Notes under the pieces: generated by a model | Databases searched by the model: none | The model's input: only the letters and a program-made list of their open reading frames with translations | What the model was told of the DNA's origin: nothing | Translations under genes and position numbers: made by a program | NCBI GenBank assembly: GCA_011037195.1 | Contig: JAAEAF010014764.1 | Coordinates: 30,277 to 94,276 of the forward strand | DNA length: 64,000 nt | Direction: 5' to 3' | Source of the DNA: Triatoma infestans | Lineage: Eukaryota; Arthropoda; Insecta; Hemiptera; Reduviidae | In this document: positions 14,401 to 23,234 of the stretch, piece by piece | Position numbering within the stretch: the first letter of the stretch is position 1 | How the letters are laid out: each line of letters opens with the position of its first letter

Positions 14401-17400
14401 AGAGGGCGGATGCCCTAGCGAGGGAGGGTTTCGTAGGATACCTTTATAGGCCCCGAACCTTTCTGCGGCTTGTCCAGGAGTCTCATTCAAACTTCTATCA
14501 GGGGTTGGATAGAAGATCAGCGTCTGCGTTGGTGGGAGGGAACACCAGGACAGAGGCAGGCAAAGCTCTTCATTAAAAGACATTTGCTAAATTTACCAGA
14601 GACCTACTGAGCCTGACCCGAAGGGATATAAGGTTAATTGTGGGTCTACTAACAGGGCATTGTAGGCTGATAGACACATGCACCACCTACAACTTGCGGA
14701 TAGTGCGGTATGCCGTTTCTGCAAGGTAGAGGAGGAGACCCCGGCGCACATCCTTTGTGAGTGCGCCGGCCTGGCGAGGATTAGGTTTCTTCAATTGGGG
14801 ACGGGCAATCCCGAAGCTGGAAGCTTCATGGCGGAGCCGCTCTCAGCTTTGCTAGGATTGATTAGGAGGGCAAAGCTGGGGCTGTTCTGTAACTTAAGGG
14901 GATCCACAATAGACCTCGACTTGTAGGTCGCAGTGGAATGAGGCTCCCCCCTCCCCGTTTCTATTCTATTCTAGCTTTAGCGTGTGAGCAAATAAATGTA
15001 GTTAAAGTGCTTTTTCCGAGAAAATGAATGATAACGATTTTCGGTTACCGATTTATAATAGAATCTATCCTAGCCAAACTAAAAAAAAAAATTCAAATTT
15101 GAATTTCTGCGATGTTTCGTCCCTAAGTTAAGCTCTTTTATAAACAGATTTCATTCAACCACCTGAAAGAAGACTTCAGACTTGGGCATCCTCATTATTT
15201 TTAGGGAAAATCTTATTACAAGAACCTAAAAAAAGATAAAGTAAATTCTCTAATCATAAAAGAACTCATTTCTTCTGGAATACATTGCTTCTCAAATCAC
15301 AAATATACTAAACTTTGGTCCTAAATATTTACAAATTATATCCATAAAATGAGTCATAGAATATTTATTTGCTCCTTATGCCAGTGAAATATAAACTGAA
15401 GAAAAGTATTAGAGAGTTAAAATCAGTAATTTGCAGTTATAATAAAATCTGCTAATTCAGAATTTTTATTTCAACATAATTTTATCTGTCGGGGAAGGAA
15501 TTGGAACATCACAGTTAGCAATATTATTTAGTGGGCATATTTAACTAGAACGGATTGTCTTATGGTTTATTCTGAACAATTTTACTTTATATTATCTTAG
15601 GTTTTATTTCTGTCACTCATAAAACAAATTATTGTTGGTACTTATTTATCGCTCAATAGTCATAAACTTGATTATGTACGTACAAATAGAATTTAAGATG
15701 ACAAATAAAGGAACATAAATATTGTGAAGTAATCATTAACAAAATTAATTATATACTTACCTAAATCAGCAACTTGGCAATCAAGAATAGGTGATAATGA
15801 GTCCATTTCATCAACCAGAACTAGATTTCTGAGAGGCCGGGGAGCAAAAAAGAAAGTATCTCCTTCTTCCAATGGCATAGCTGAACTAAATTCCGGTTCA
15901 TCATCATCATCGCCCAAATGTGCGATCTGATACAAATAACTAAGAAAAGAAAAGCATAAGTAATAAAAAAAAATAAATAAATTTTAATATAGCTAGCTAA
16001 TGATCTATAATGATATCGATATAACTGATGATGATGGAACCGATGAAATAAAAATCAGCAGATTAAAGCAAATCAGTACTGCAGGACATAATCCTCAAAA
16101 AATATGCTTAGGGGTACATGTCACTTTGTCATCACCTGTGCTTCTCTTAGCTTAATTTTAAAACTCATTAACTTAATTGATATCTTATATATCTATAACA
16201 TATAACTTATATATCTATAATCTATAACAAAAAACATTGTTCATTTTGTCTATTCTCTTTTAGATATCTTATTTCGTTTATTTCTTTGATAATATTTGAT
16301 TCAAACATTCTTTTTTCCATTTGTTTTATTTGTGATTCAAATTGTTTAGCATAACAAATCTGATGATTGAAAGTTTCTTACTTTATTCTAATAGGAATAT
16401 AATGGTTTTCTATGCCACAATGCATGTTCTTTTTTATCTAATTTATCTAATACATCAACCATTACTTCAGCAACTTATCCAGGACCTAAAAGTTCTTTAT
16501 CATCTCTTAATTTAATTAAAAATTCATCAGAATATTACCCAAATTATCTACCAGTTATATATTTTTTAAGATATTATTTTTTCCTTATATTCAATTTAAG
16601 TTGCCTTTCTCTCTGTTCATCAATTGTCATTGGCTTTTTTGGCGGTGCTAAACCGATTTCTTCTTGTTTAACTTTTTTTTTTTAACATTACCCAATACTA
16701 CATTATCAAACAAAGCAACTACATTTTCACCCACACAGTTTTCTAATGTACCTACAGACAAGTCATAGAGAAAAGAAAACCATAGGTAATAAAAAAATAA
16801 ATAAATTTTAATATAGCTAGCTAATGATCTATAATGATATAGAAATAACTGATGATGGAACGATGAAATAAAAAGAAGTAGATTAAAGCACATCAGTACT
16901 GCAGGACATAATCCTCAAAAAATATGCTTAGGGGTACATGTCATTTTGTCATCACCTGTGCTTTTCTTAGCTTAATTTTAAAACTCAAAGTAGATTGTCT
17001 TAATGGAACTATTTAATTCTAAATTTTTAAATTCAAATTTTAGGTATTTAAGACATAATTATTAAAATGTAAATTTAATACTAACTGATTGCCAAATTCC
17101 GAAGCCACAAAAAGGAATCCTGTTTTTAGCACACACATAGCCGCTGCCACTGGCACCGTGTCGAAATATTTCAATTTGATTTCAGTAACAACATCTTCAT
17201 CAGTTTCTAATGTAACTTTGAAAATATCACCTTGTTCTGTTTGTACTAAGAAAAAAAACATTGACTTTGTTTTGTGTGTAGCTGAACAAACAAAAATCAT
17301 ACCACGTTCAGGATCGTCTAAATCATTCTGAAAATGAATTAAAAAAAATTTTTTTTGTTACACATATTGTTTTATCTAGTAAAATTAATAATTAGGTATT

Positions 17401-20400
17401 GACTTTTTAATATTGTGTGTTGACGTTCCCGGCCTTCAAACACAACTATTAGTGAAGAAGGAGGATATGATCAACAATTTAATTTACCAACAATTGAACA
17501 CCATTTCACCTACGAATTAAGCGAACAGTTGCCTAGTTATTGTTGGTATAACAATCTGCTAAATGACTAGGAAAAAACAAATTAGCGGTTACTTCAGAAA
17601 AGGGGAAAATTTATAAAAAATATTTTGGTTACACATATTACTATATCTAATAAAATAATTAGTTATTACTTTTTAATATTGTGCGTTGACTTTCCCGGCC
17701 TTCAAACACAACTATTAGTGAAGAAGGAGGATATGATCAACAACTTGATTTATCAACAATTGAACACCATTTCACCTACGAATTAAGCGAACAGTTGCCT
17801 AGTTATTGTTGGTATAACAATCTGCTAAATGACTGGGAAAAACCAAATTAGCAGTTACTTCAGAGAATAGGAAAATTTATAAAAAATATTTTGGTTACAC
17901 ATATTACTTTATCTAGTAAAATAATTAGTTATTACTTTTTAATATTGTGTGTTGACTTTCCCGGCCTTCAAACACAACTATTGGTGAAGAAGGAGGATAT
18001 GATCAACAATTTGATTTACCAACAATTGAACACCATCTCACCTACGAATTAAGCGAACAGTTGCCTAGTTATTGTTGGTATAATAATCTGCCCGACTAAG
18101 CAATTTAGCGGTTATTACATTACCAAGGTAATGTGGATACAAACCGGAATAAGGGTAAGCAATTTGGATACCAACACACGCTTCTCATGGCAGAATGCAT
18201 ATTTTGTTCCATAAGAACTAGGTTTTATATGACCCACTTTACTCTAAAATTGACTGTGCCATTCTTTCTCTTAAAGCTGTACAAGAAATAAAATGAAGCA
18301 AAGAGTACATCTTTTTTTTTAACCCTAGATTTACGTGAATAAAAACTACTTTTAAAAGCATAGTGTTACTGGTCCCTGAATTATAAATAAAATAACTTAA
18401 CAATTATTAATGTTACATATTGTATTAATATTAATAGAACAATCGCAAAAATCGTGTCAAAATACATTTTTCTTTTATTATATACATTTCCGAATTCTTT
18501 GTGTTTAAGCAAACAATCATCAAAGTTATAAATGTGTGTATATATCCTGGTATTTTATCTATCGCAGCAGCATATTTCTGATGTTCCTCATCTGTTTCGG
18601 ATATTCATCGATCTTAAGAGTAAAGCTATCAAAAGTTCTTGTAGAGAGTTGATTTCAACTTAATGTTTCTGTAATGATTACTTGATGATTCTATACAATC
18701 AATTGTCAACAAGTGTAGTGTGTAACAGAAATACTTAAGTTCGAAAAAATTAATAAAAAATATACTTAATTTCGAAAAATTGACCTTATTTGATCGCAAT
18801 ACTTTCTCTTAGAAATCACATGATCCCTAGTCTACGTTAAAAGAGCAGAATGAACTTAAGAGTAGAAGTCATTCATTCAATCAGGATATATGCTTCACTT
18901 TTTTAAGAAAACAATTTTTTAAATTTCTTTTTAAGCTTTAACAAATGGGACCGAAATATCATGGAAAAAGACAAAACTTTGAATAAAAAATGTATCACCT
19001 AGGATTCACTCCAAGATGTAAAAGGGACAAAATGGAGGCGACTAAGTGTACTTACTTAATTTAGCACTTTCATTACAATTATTAATACTTGATTAATAAT
19101 TCTACAGGTCGTGCAAAATTTTAATAAACACGATATTTTTTTATGAAACTTCTAATTACATTAATATATATATTTAAAAAAACCAAAAAAAAAACCACAT
19201 GGTTTAACACTTACCCTTCGCCGAGGAATCGGACATCGTATATCATGTTGATCACCCAAATTTTTGTATGTGAGATAATTTTCAGAACAAATAAGTACAC
19301 CCGAAGGCCCATCATTACCGCCTGGTACAGAAATTAGAAAATTTGCATGTTCCTCTAATGCTTCTGAATATTTTCTAACAACGTGATTCAGGCCGAGATC
19401 TTGTTCATAAAATGTCAGGGTTTGTTGAGTCTTTTGTGCAGCTTCACCAGTAGCATCGGCATCGGATTCCTTTACATTATACGTTTTAATAGTTTTAGAA
19501 ATATTATTAAGAGAAAACAGAGAGAGGTATACAGTCAACTAACCTCATAATCAATTTCAAGACAGGCAAACATAGGATTTTCAAACCCAACATCAACACC
19601 AACCATGTGATACACCAATGTATTGCTTTTGTGGGCTTCCAAAGGAGAAGAAATAGTTAACCTAGCTTCTGGATCTCTATTTAAAATGTACACGAGTTTC
19701 TGTTTTTCAATTGCGCCTAAACAACATGGAAAATATTAAATCGTTTATTTCTTCTAATATATATGGTAACAGTATTTTATCAGTCAGACTAACTACGATC
19801 AGGTTATCTTGGTTAATAGAAATCGACTGCACTGTATATTACATTCACACATAAATGCAAAGACCATAAATAACAATACGTTACAACACAATATTCTCAG
19901 TTAGCGACCCATACACTAATAAATGTGAATGGAATAAACAGAAAAATAAAAACCATATTTAGGACTATTACTGTTGATTGTTTACTAAGGGATAGTGTTG
20001 GAAGAGTGGGAGTTGAGAGAGTGTCAGCCATGTTTGTCCAGAATAACTCAGTTTTACCCTATATTCTTTTGACCACGTGGTTTTATTCAAAGAAATTAAT
20101 TTTTTCAAACAAAATAAGACAAAAAAGTTAATTTCAATTTATTAATCCACTGTAATCATTTAAACACATAACTTCTCCACTTAGGAAACTTTATTTTCGG
20201 AAAAATCGTATTTCAAGGAAATGTTAATAAAATGATAAAAATCATGAATATACCTATCATTACAGCTCTTCCTTTCGGATCAATTGCAAGGTATTGTCCG
20301 GGTACAATTCTTCGGCAACCACTCTTCCCGAAAGTTTCTTGGTGGACTTTTTCCAAAATATTTTTCTGGGGATTATATTCTAAAATAACAATTCGGCCAG

Positions 20401-20784
20401 AATCTGATCCGACAACGGCATAATCTAAAAAAAAATAATTCAAAATAACCTCAACAAAACGTTTTCCAAAAATCTTTCTTTTAAACCATCAATAATAATT
20501 AAATAATGAACCAATTCAATGAGGTAAAATTATTTATAAAAACCAAATTGTAACTAACCTTTATTTCCGCCGGTTAACCTGAAGGACATCAAACTTCTAA
20601 CAACTCCGAATATTTCAACAGTAAGAAGTGAATGAACTTTCCCGGTATTTGGATCAGGCCTCAATAATTCAAGACATTTTCCTCTGGAAACTAGTATTTC
20701 TTGCTGTTTGGAACCACTGAAACTACCATGCACAGCATGGGTAATTCCAGTTGCCCTTTGAAGTGTAAGATTATATAAGAACAT
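2218..20784 (-). CDS. SF3B3: SF3B3, splicing factor 3b subunit 3 (3'-truncated by window edge), 14 coding exons
   Basis: Encodes the large beta-propeller subunit (SAP130) of SF3b in the U2 snRNP, which helps recognise the branch site in the nucleus. Coding exons in gene order: 20559-20784, 20254-20424, 19544-19716, 19215-19469, 17086-17327, 15761-15939, 12241-12396, 7999-8150, 5966-6121, 5710-5865, 3825-4067, 3531-3725, 2613-2747, 2218-2423. Every junction has GT-AG sites and the phases join without a frame break (2645 nt, about 881 residues against roughly 1,215 in the family). The start [14 protein letters not shown] matches the conserved N-terminus; other hallmarks are [58 protein letters not shown] and [11 protein letters not shown]. 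The MMS1-N/propeller part is present. Exon 14 ends in phase 2 after LEQNEAAI, and most of the C-terminal CPSF-A domain must lie left of base 1. Exons look intact; introns carry many transposons. Identification is very secure; exact edges are inferred from splice consensus. Confidence 0.96.
2613..2747 (-). CDS. SF3B3: SF3B3 coding exon 13 (residues 769-813)
   Basis: Encodes [18 protein letters not shown] through [10 protein letters not shown]. It keeps the frame (135 nt) with a GTAAGT donor. Confidence 0.94.
3100..3435 (-). repeat. dispersed AT-rich repeat family copy in SF3B3 intron 12
   Basis: Contains ttcaaataaaagttgtagca and attcagtaaagtggtaaatt, the reverse complement of the family's conserved blocks, and ends near the head block at 3430. 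Confidence 0.6.
3531..3725 (-). CDS. SF3B3: SF3B3 coding exon 12 (residues 704-768)
   Basis: Encodes [20 protein letters not shown] through [10 protein letters not shown]. The acceptor is AATAG and the donor GTATTT. Confidence 0.95.
3825..4067 (-). CDS. SF3B3: SF3B3 coding exon 11 (residues 623-703)
   Basis: Encodes [19 protein letters not shown] through [17 protein letters not shown], including the [13 protein letters not shown] block. Confidence 0.95.
5710..5865 (-). CDS. SF3B3: SF3B3 coding exon 10 (residues 571-622)
   Basis: Encodes [20 protein letters not shown] through [12 protein letters not shown]. The donor is GTAAGT and the frame is kept. Confidence 0.95.
5966..6121 (-). CDS. SF3B3: SF3B3 coding exon 9 (residues 519-570)
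   Basis: Encodes [14 protein letters not shown] through [11 protein letters not shown], matching the family order. Too short for most ORF filters, but bounded by TTTTAG acceptor and GTAAAT donor. Confidence 0.93.
6508..7148 (+). mobile_element. PIF/Harbinger-type nonautonomous element
   Basis: Inverted terminal repeats of about 43 bp (left start AGGTCTCTGCCCATTACACC, right end complementary at about 37 of 43 positions) are flanked by the trinucleotide TTA at 6505-6507 and 7149-7151, the PIF/Harbinger target duplication. The 641-bp body contains a short MADF-like ORF and no transposase. It lies in the SF3B3 intron between exons 8 and 9. Confidence 0.82.
6885..7082 (+). pseudogene. MADF-domain fragment inside the Harbinger-type element
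   Basis: A 65-codon frame begins [20 protein letters not shown] and continues [14 protein letters not shown], matching the first half of MADF domains (leading hydrophobic LVERVRKY, Tyr/Pro in the middle, conserved Trp). Homology ends at IAW and the rest reads as unrelated sequence. PIF/Harbinger elements often carry a second DNA-binding protein with a Myb/MADF fold, so this is probably the 5' stub of that gene kept after internal deletion. Confidence 0.6.
7999..8150 (-). CDS. SF3B3: SF3B3 coding exon 8 (residues 468-518)
   Basis: Begins by completing Asp of [11 protein letters not shown] and continues through [16 protein letters not shown] to DDAAVQ. The donor is GTAGAT. Confidence 0.94.
8975..9560. 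repeat. hairpin-bearing interspersed repeat, copy 1
   Basis: Shares most of its length with 10535-11370. The core reads TGCTCGCT (9146-9153), a loop with ctgtcggggaaagaattt, then AGCGAGCA (9209-9216), a perfect 8-bp stem. The 3' part has gagaatttctcaaatgacta and a C-rich end near 9550. Confidence 0.75.
10010..10180 (-). mobile_element. SINE body fragment, box B lost
   Basis: The minus strand matches the SINE body (CTGCCCTTAGATTTCC, CTAGGAGTCTCTACTG, AACCGGAGGCCGGCAGTGC) without the tRNA-like head. Confidence 0.6.
10330..10400 (-). repeat. single-arm relative of the foldback family
   Basis: The minus strand reads CCTTGATGAAGACAA, loop, TTGTCAAAACG, matching the hairpin region of the 37857 element (arms 10356-10360 and 10366-10370). 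Confidence 0.55.
10535..11370. repeat. hairpin-bearing interspersed repeat, copy 2 (split by a SINE)
   Basis: Same order as copy 1, with stem arms at 10958-10965 and 11021-11028. A SINE at about 10637-10820 interrupts it. Confidence 0.75.
10637..10820 (+). mobile_element. tRNA-derived SINE copy, inserted in another repeat
   Basis: Contains GGATTCGAATCCAGC (box B) followed by CTGCCCTTATTTT, CTAGGAGCCTCTACAG and CCGGAGGCCAGCAGTGCA, matching the SINE body. It splits a copy of the hairpin repeat family spanning 10535-11370. Confidence 0.7.
11590..12010 (-). repeat. dispersed AT-rich repeat family copy in SF3B3 intron 7
   Basis: Has ttgaaaaattttcaaataaa, cgagaaaaacccgg, cgcttccgggtcaacgg in family order on the minus strand. 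Diverged. Confidence 0.55.
12241..12396 (-). CDS. SF3B3: SF3B3 coding exon 7 (residues 416-467)
   Basis: Encodes [20 protein letters not shown] through [11 protein letters not shown]. It ends in phase 1 at a GTAAAT donor. Confidence 0.94.
13056..13128. repeat. hairpin repeat family, short terminal fragment
   Basis: Contains cagtcggggaaagaaatgta between GCTC and GAGC arms; a diverged copy of the 9146-9216 hairpin. Confidence 0.5.
13385..14225 (-). repeat. dispersed AT-rich repeat family, minus-orientation copy
   Basis: Shares the family order with other copies, read on the minus strand: a head with ctgaggtctg, TGTGTGTGATGTTAACAG, then caacttttatttgaaa-like and CGATTTTCTATAAACTTGG-like blocks. 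Holds two internal units. In SF3B3 intron 6, just left of the LINE. Confidence 0.65.
14370..14984. repeat. 13-bp target-site duplication of the LINE at 14383-14971
   Basis: tagctttagcgtg occurs at 14370-14382 and, identical, at 14972-14984. It gives the normal duplication length for this LINE clade, for comparison with the 231 bp at 26657. Confidence 0.85.
14383..14971 (+). mobile_element. 5'-truncated non-LTR retrotransposon in SF3B3 intron 6
   Basis: The C-terminal part of a LINE: a degraded RNase H start (VPGQ...EGG) followed by an open stretch at 14678-14926 with [20 protein letters not shown], the same zinc-knuckle layout as the LINE at 26888. The 3' end is a TTCTA-rich tail. The 13-bp direct repeat tagctttagcgtg flanks it at 14370-14382 and 14972-14984. 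The RNase H part has several stops, so this copy is older than the 26888 one. Confidence 0.88.
15450..15520. repeat. hairpin repeat family, short terminal fragment
   Basis: ctgtcggggaaggaatt between TGCTAA (15450-15455) and TTAGCA (15515-15520). The stem sequence differs from other copies but pairing is kept. Confidence 0.55.
15761..15939 (-). CDS. SF3B3: SF3B3 coding exon 6 (residues 356-415)
   Basis: Encodes [19 protein letters not shown] through [12 protein letters not shown]. Its pyrimidine-rich acceptor tract lies inside the left copy of a duplicated 220-bp intron segment (15944-16166). Confidence 0.95.
15944..16166. repeat. direct repeat, left copy, abutting SF3B3 exon 6
   Basis: About 90% identical to 16770-16986 (shared tatagctagctaatgatct and gcttaggggtacatgtca). 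It includes the polypyrimidine tract of the exon 6 acceptor. Confidence 0.88.
16215..16769 (-). pseudogene. decayed coding block of unknown family between direct repeats
   Basis: Read on the minus strand from 16750: [20 protein letters not shown], then GNVKKKK with a shift in a poly-A run, [20 protein letters not shown], and further [36 protein letters not shown]. After another shift comes a Lys/Glu/Gln-rich helical stretch including [20 protein letters not shown]. Composition and conserved-looking segments are protein-like, unlike the surrounding intron. In-frame stops are mostly TAA. I do not recognise the family; a viral, transposon or captured host origin are all possible. Confidence 0.5.
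16770..16986. repeat. direct repeat, right copy, in SF3B3 intron 5
   Basis: Partner of 15944-16166, separated from it by a 603-bp coding-like block. Its pyrimidine tract is followed on the minus strand by CTGTCTGTAG, an acceptor-like sequence. Confidence 0.88.
17086..17327 (-). CDS. SF3B3: SF3B3 coding exon 5 (residues 276-355)
   Basis: Encodes [19 protein letters not shown] through [10 protein letters not shown]. It ends on CA, which exon 6 completes as His. Confidence 0.95.
17424..17570 (+). other. short ORF in tandem unit 1
   Basis: An open frame between stops: [18 protein letters not shown]... ending in [17 protein letters not shown] do not recognise the peptide. It is acidic and hydrophilic with a C-terminal aromatic patch. 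No start codon precedes it, so it would need to be an exon or part of a larger element protein. Confidence 0.35.
17690..17851 (+). other. short ORF in tandem unit 2
   Basis: Same peptide as unit 1 with few changes (QQLDLS for QQFNLP) and a C-terminal extension DWEKPN because the stop is lost. Confidence 0.35.
17956..18099 (+). other. short ORF in tandem unit 3
   Basis: Same peptide with ISEEGG to IGEEGG and HHF to HHL, ending WYNNLPD. The frame is open in all three units. Confidence 0.35.
19215..19469 (-). CDS. SF3B3: SF3B3 coding exon 4 (residues 191-275)
   Basis: Encodes the [20 protein letters not shown] block through [10 protein letters not shown]. The 255 nt keep the frame, and the donor is GTAAGT. 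Confidence 0.95.
19544..19716 (-). CDS. SF3B3: SF3B3 coding exon 3 (residues 133-190)
   Basis: Encodes [19 protein letters not shown] through FACLEIDYE, collinear with the family. It ends in phase 0 at a GTTAG donor. Confidence 0.93.
20254..20424 (-). CDS. SF3B3: SF3B3 coding exon 2 (residues 76-132)
   Basis: Encodes [17 protein letters not shown] through GRAVMI. It is flanked by a T-rich acceptor and a GTATAT donor. Confidence 0.95.
20559..20784 (-). CDS. SF3B3: SF3B3 coding exon 1 (residues 1-75)
   Basis: Contains the start codon and the conserved N-terminal propeller blade with [12 protein letters not shown]. The donor is AAAG|GTTAGT on the minus strand and leaves one base of the next Asp codon. 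Confidence 0.95.
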
Positions 20785-22283
20785 GCTTCTGGAACCTTAG
20801 TAACTTTTAGGTACATAAATATTAGAAATCATATATTCATGCACTACTGAAAGCTTAACGAAAGAATAGTCAAAAAAAGTAATCTTCCCGAATCATACTC
20901 AGGGAATGGATGTATAAGAAACACACAGATTAGCTGGCCATACGTACATACGCTAACGCTGTCTAAAACAAGATGGCTTAAGCGTTGGCACTCTAGGCAA
21001 AACAACTAAAAGAGAGGGGGAAGACATTGATCAGACTAGACGCGGAAGCAGTGGCTTTATAAATCACTTCAACAGTTGATTAAAAATATACCTATAAATA
21101 TATACAAAATCAAAAGTATTTTTTTAATAATATATACAATTATTCATTAACTATTTATATATTCTTGGTGAAGAAATTATTTTCCTGTAATAAACCTGGA
21201 AACCCCCTCCAGATCGATTATTCTTCTCCTTAAAGGCTTTTGTAAATAAATTTAATTTAATCATTTAATTCAATGGTGTCCGAGGATTTTTATTCAGCCA
21301 AACGTTTAAAATGTTCGTCATTCAAAAACTGTTTTTGCTGCAATTTGGAAAAAAATTAAATAAGATCAGTTGGAACCATTCCTTTTTTGAAAGTAACTGC
21401 AGTGAACTAAAATGGAAATGTTATAACTTATTTCTGTCTCATTCCACTAAGTATTAAATATTAGATTTTTTTTACTTTTAATTCACAGTCTTTGAAAAAT
21501 GACTCCAAATTAATCAAAAATCGATTATTTCGAAAAATATTTACCATTATCTATTAGCTAGGTATAAGTCCTGTTGTGGGGGGGTAAACAAATTCTTCTT
21601 ACAGGTCGATAGATATCGCATGCCAAAGCATTGATTCAGAAATCAAGTCTCACTCGTTCGTGCCTAGCAATAATGGAAGAAGTTCCTCATTAGGGCTCTT
21701 CAGGTTCCTCAAGGTGGCCCCTTTGAGGCAGCACGGATGATATTTGAGGATTAAGAACAAAAAACCGCACTTCAGAAACAAGTAAAGATTATTTCTTGTA
21801 GCCTTCACAGACGACTCCAAATTCAAACTAAAATTAAAAAAAAAATCTTTACAAATTTAGTGAGAGAAACTTTATTTTTTTGATTCTAACTCTGGGCGAA
21901 AAAAATCACCTCCACAACTTTGTGAGCTGATCTCTCCAGTGTCCGATTTTAATCAATACAAGTCAAAGGAACCAATTGGGAGCGTTCTCTAAATAATATT
22001 GAACCACAATGACAATTTAGTGGTCAGGGTAACATTTGCGGAGCAAATTTCTATCCTCCCCAAATCTGAACTATTGTTTCTATGTTTACTGTTAAACTGT
22101 CTACTGTTATGTTAAAATACTTACCTTTAAAATTCATTTTTGTATATTATATTTGTTATTTATTATATTATATAGGCTCTTATGTGTTGCGGTGATTAAA
22201 GAATATGTTTTTCCATAATTGAATTTATGAGAAATTTGTAATAGAAATATATGGCAACAGTTATTAGATTACATCAAGTAATG

Positions 22284-22531
22284 ACTGGAAGTTTAATATG
22301 TGGATGGTTCCGCAATGCTGGAAAACATCTGGGATTTCATCCCTCGTAGCATGTATATTTTGTTGTTCCTGGCCGGTATCAGGTTTTCATCCATCATCAG
22401 AGTAAAGTTATCAAATTCGTATAAACACGAATTTGATAACTTCACTCTGATGATGGATGGAAATCCGAAACCGGTCAGGAACAAGAAAAACTTGCATGCC
22501 ACGACGGATAAAATCCCATACTGGAAGTTTA
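22284..22531. mobile_element. palindromic element flanked by a 12-bp direct repeat
   Basis: actggaagttta flanks a 224-bp palindrome (22284-22295, 22520-22531). The inner arms are nearly perfect (gttatcaaattcgt, 6-nt loop ataaac, acgaatttgataac), the outer arms about 80% matched. The right arm contains CTGATGA (22447-22453), a GGAT/ATCC stem and GAAA (22467-22470), like a hammerhead core. Lies upstream of SF3B3. Confidence 0.7.
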
Positions 22532-22749
22532 CATGGAAAACAAATATGTGGCTTCAGTTGATAGGATCAGGACTATTTTTTGAAAACTGTTATAGATTAA
22601 AAAGAAGTAAACGTTTGAATTTTGTTTATATTTCCAGGAACCCATAACTTAATTTTGTTCTTCTTCTGTGATGTTACCTCTCTATCGGTGTGCGTAGCCT
22701 GAATCAACTGTCTTTATCCTATACCAACGTTCTGCGGTTCCTCCATGAT

Positions 22750-22925
22750 GATCTTTAGCGAAGGAATTGCTCGTGGAGCGCTAGACTGGTCCCGGGTTCG
22801 AGTCCTGCAGCGTTGCTAGTCGGCTCTGCAGCTGGATGATGGCTACTGTCCAGCTCTAACGAGAGAGTTTACCTCAAGATCAGCAGTGCACTATCCCACA
22901 ACAGAATCTAACCCCTACTTTACTT
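22750..22925 (+). mobile_element. tRNA-derived SINE copy upstream of SF3B3
   Basis: Head with GGAGCGCTAGACTGG and a perfect box B GGTTCGAGTCC at about 22796, then CGTTGCTAGTCGGCTCTGC and AGCAGTGCAC. The 3' body diverges from the other copies. Confidence 0.65.
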
Positions 22926-23234
22926 TCTTTTTATTAATTATAATTTTTTTAAAAATGTTTTTCTTCAGAATTTGATCCTAGTAACTCTTACTTCAATTTC
23001 TTGGTTGTCTAGTTTTGTTTTCAAGTTACTCCCGCTGCAGAGAGGATAGTAATAATAATCATTTACTCTTTAGCTACCCTGTCACAAAAATTATGAAAAT
23101 AGAGAAGTTTAACACAATTGTTCGAGTATGTACGCTTTTCTTATTTCATGGTAAAATATATTGAAAAGTAGCTTAGTTTGCACAACTAATTTCAAGCAAG
23201 GGAATAAAATAAAAATATGGAGGTAGAAACTTAC

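Larger units (their letters stand above)
17357..18115. repeat. tandem repeat, about 2.8 copies of a 266-271 bp unit
   Basis: gttacacatatt recurs at 17357, 17628 and 17894, and all sequence between aligns closely, including cccggccttcaaacacaact and cacctacgaattaagcgaac. The third copy stops at about 18115. It lies in SF3B3 intron 4. Each unit carries one short plus-strand ORF. Confidence 0.9.

Noticed and set aside
16750..16986. In-frame cassette exon of SF3B3 after the duplicated acceptor
   Set aside because: Joining exon 5 to the acceptor near 16750 gives an early stop in the phase set by exon 5, so it cannot add protein sequence.
17089..17331. Plus-strand ORF opposite SF3B3 exon 5
   Set aside because: A shadow of the conserved exon; no independent support.
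17357..18115. CRISPR-like array
   Set aside because: Whole units repeat head to tail with no unique spacers, in a eukaryotic intron.
22790..22830. Possible tRNA gene from the box B match
   Set aside because: The sequence does not fold into a cloverleaf and continues into the SINE body; it is a SINE head.
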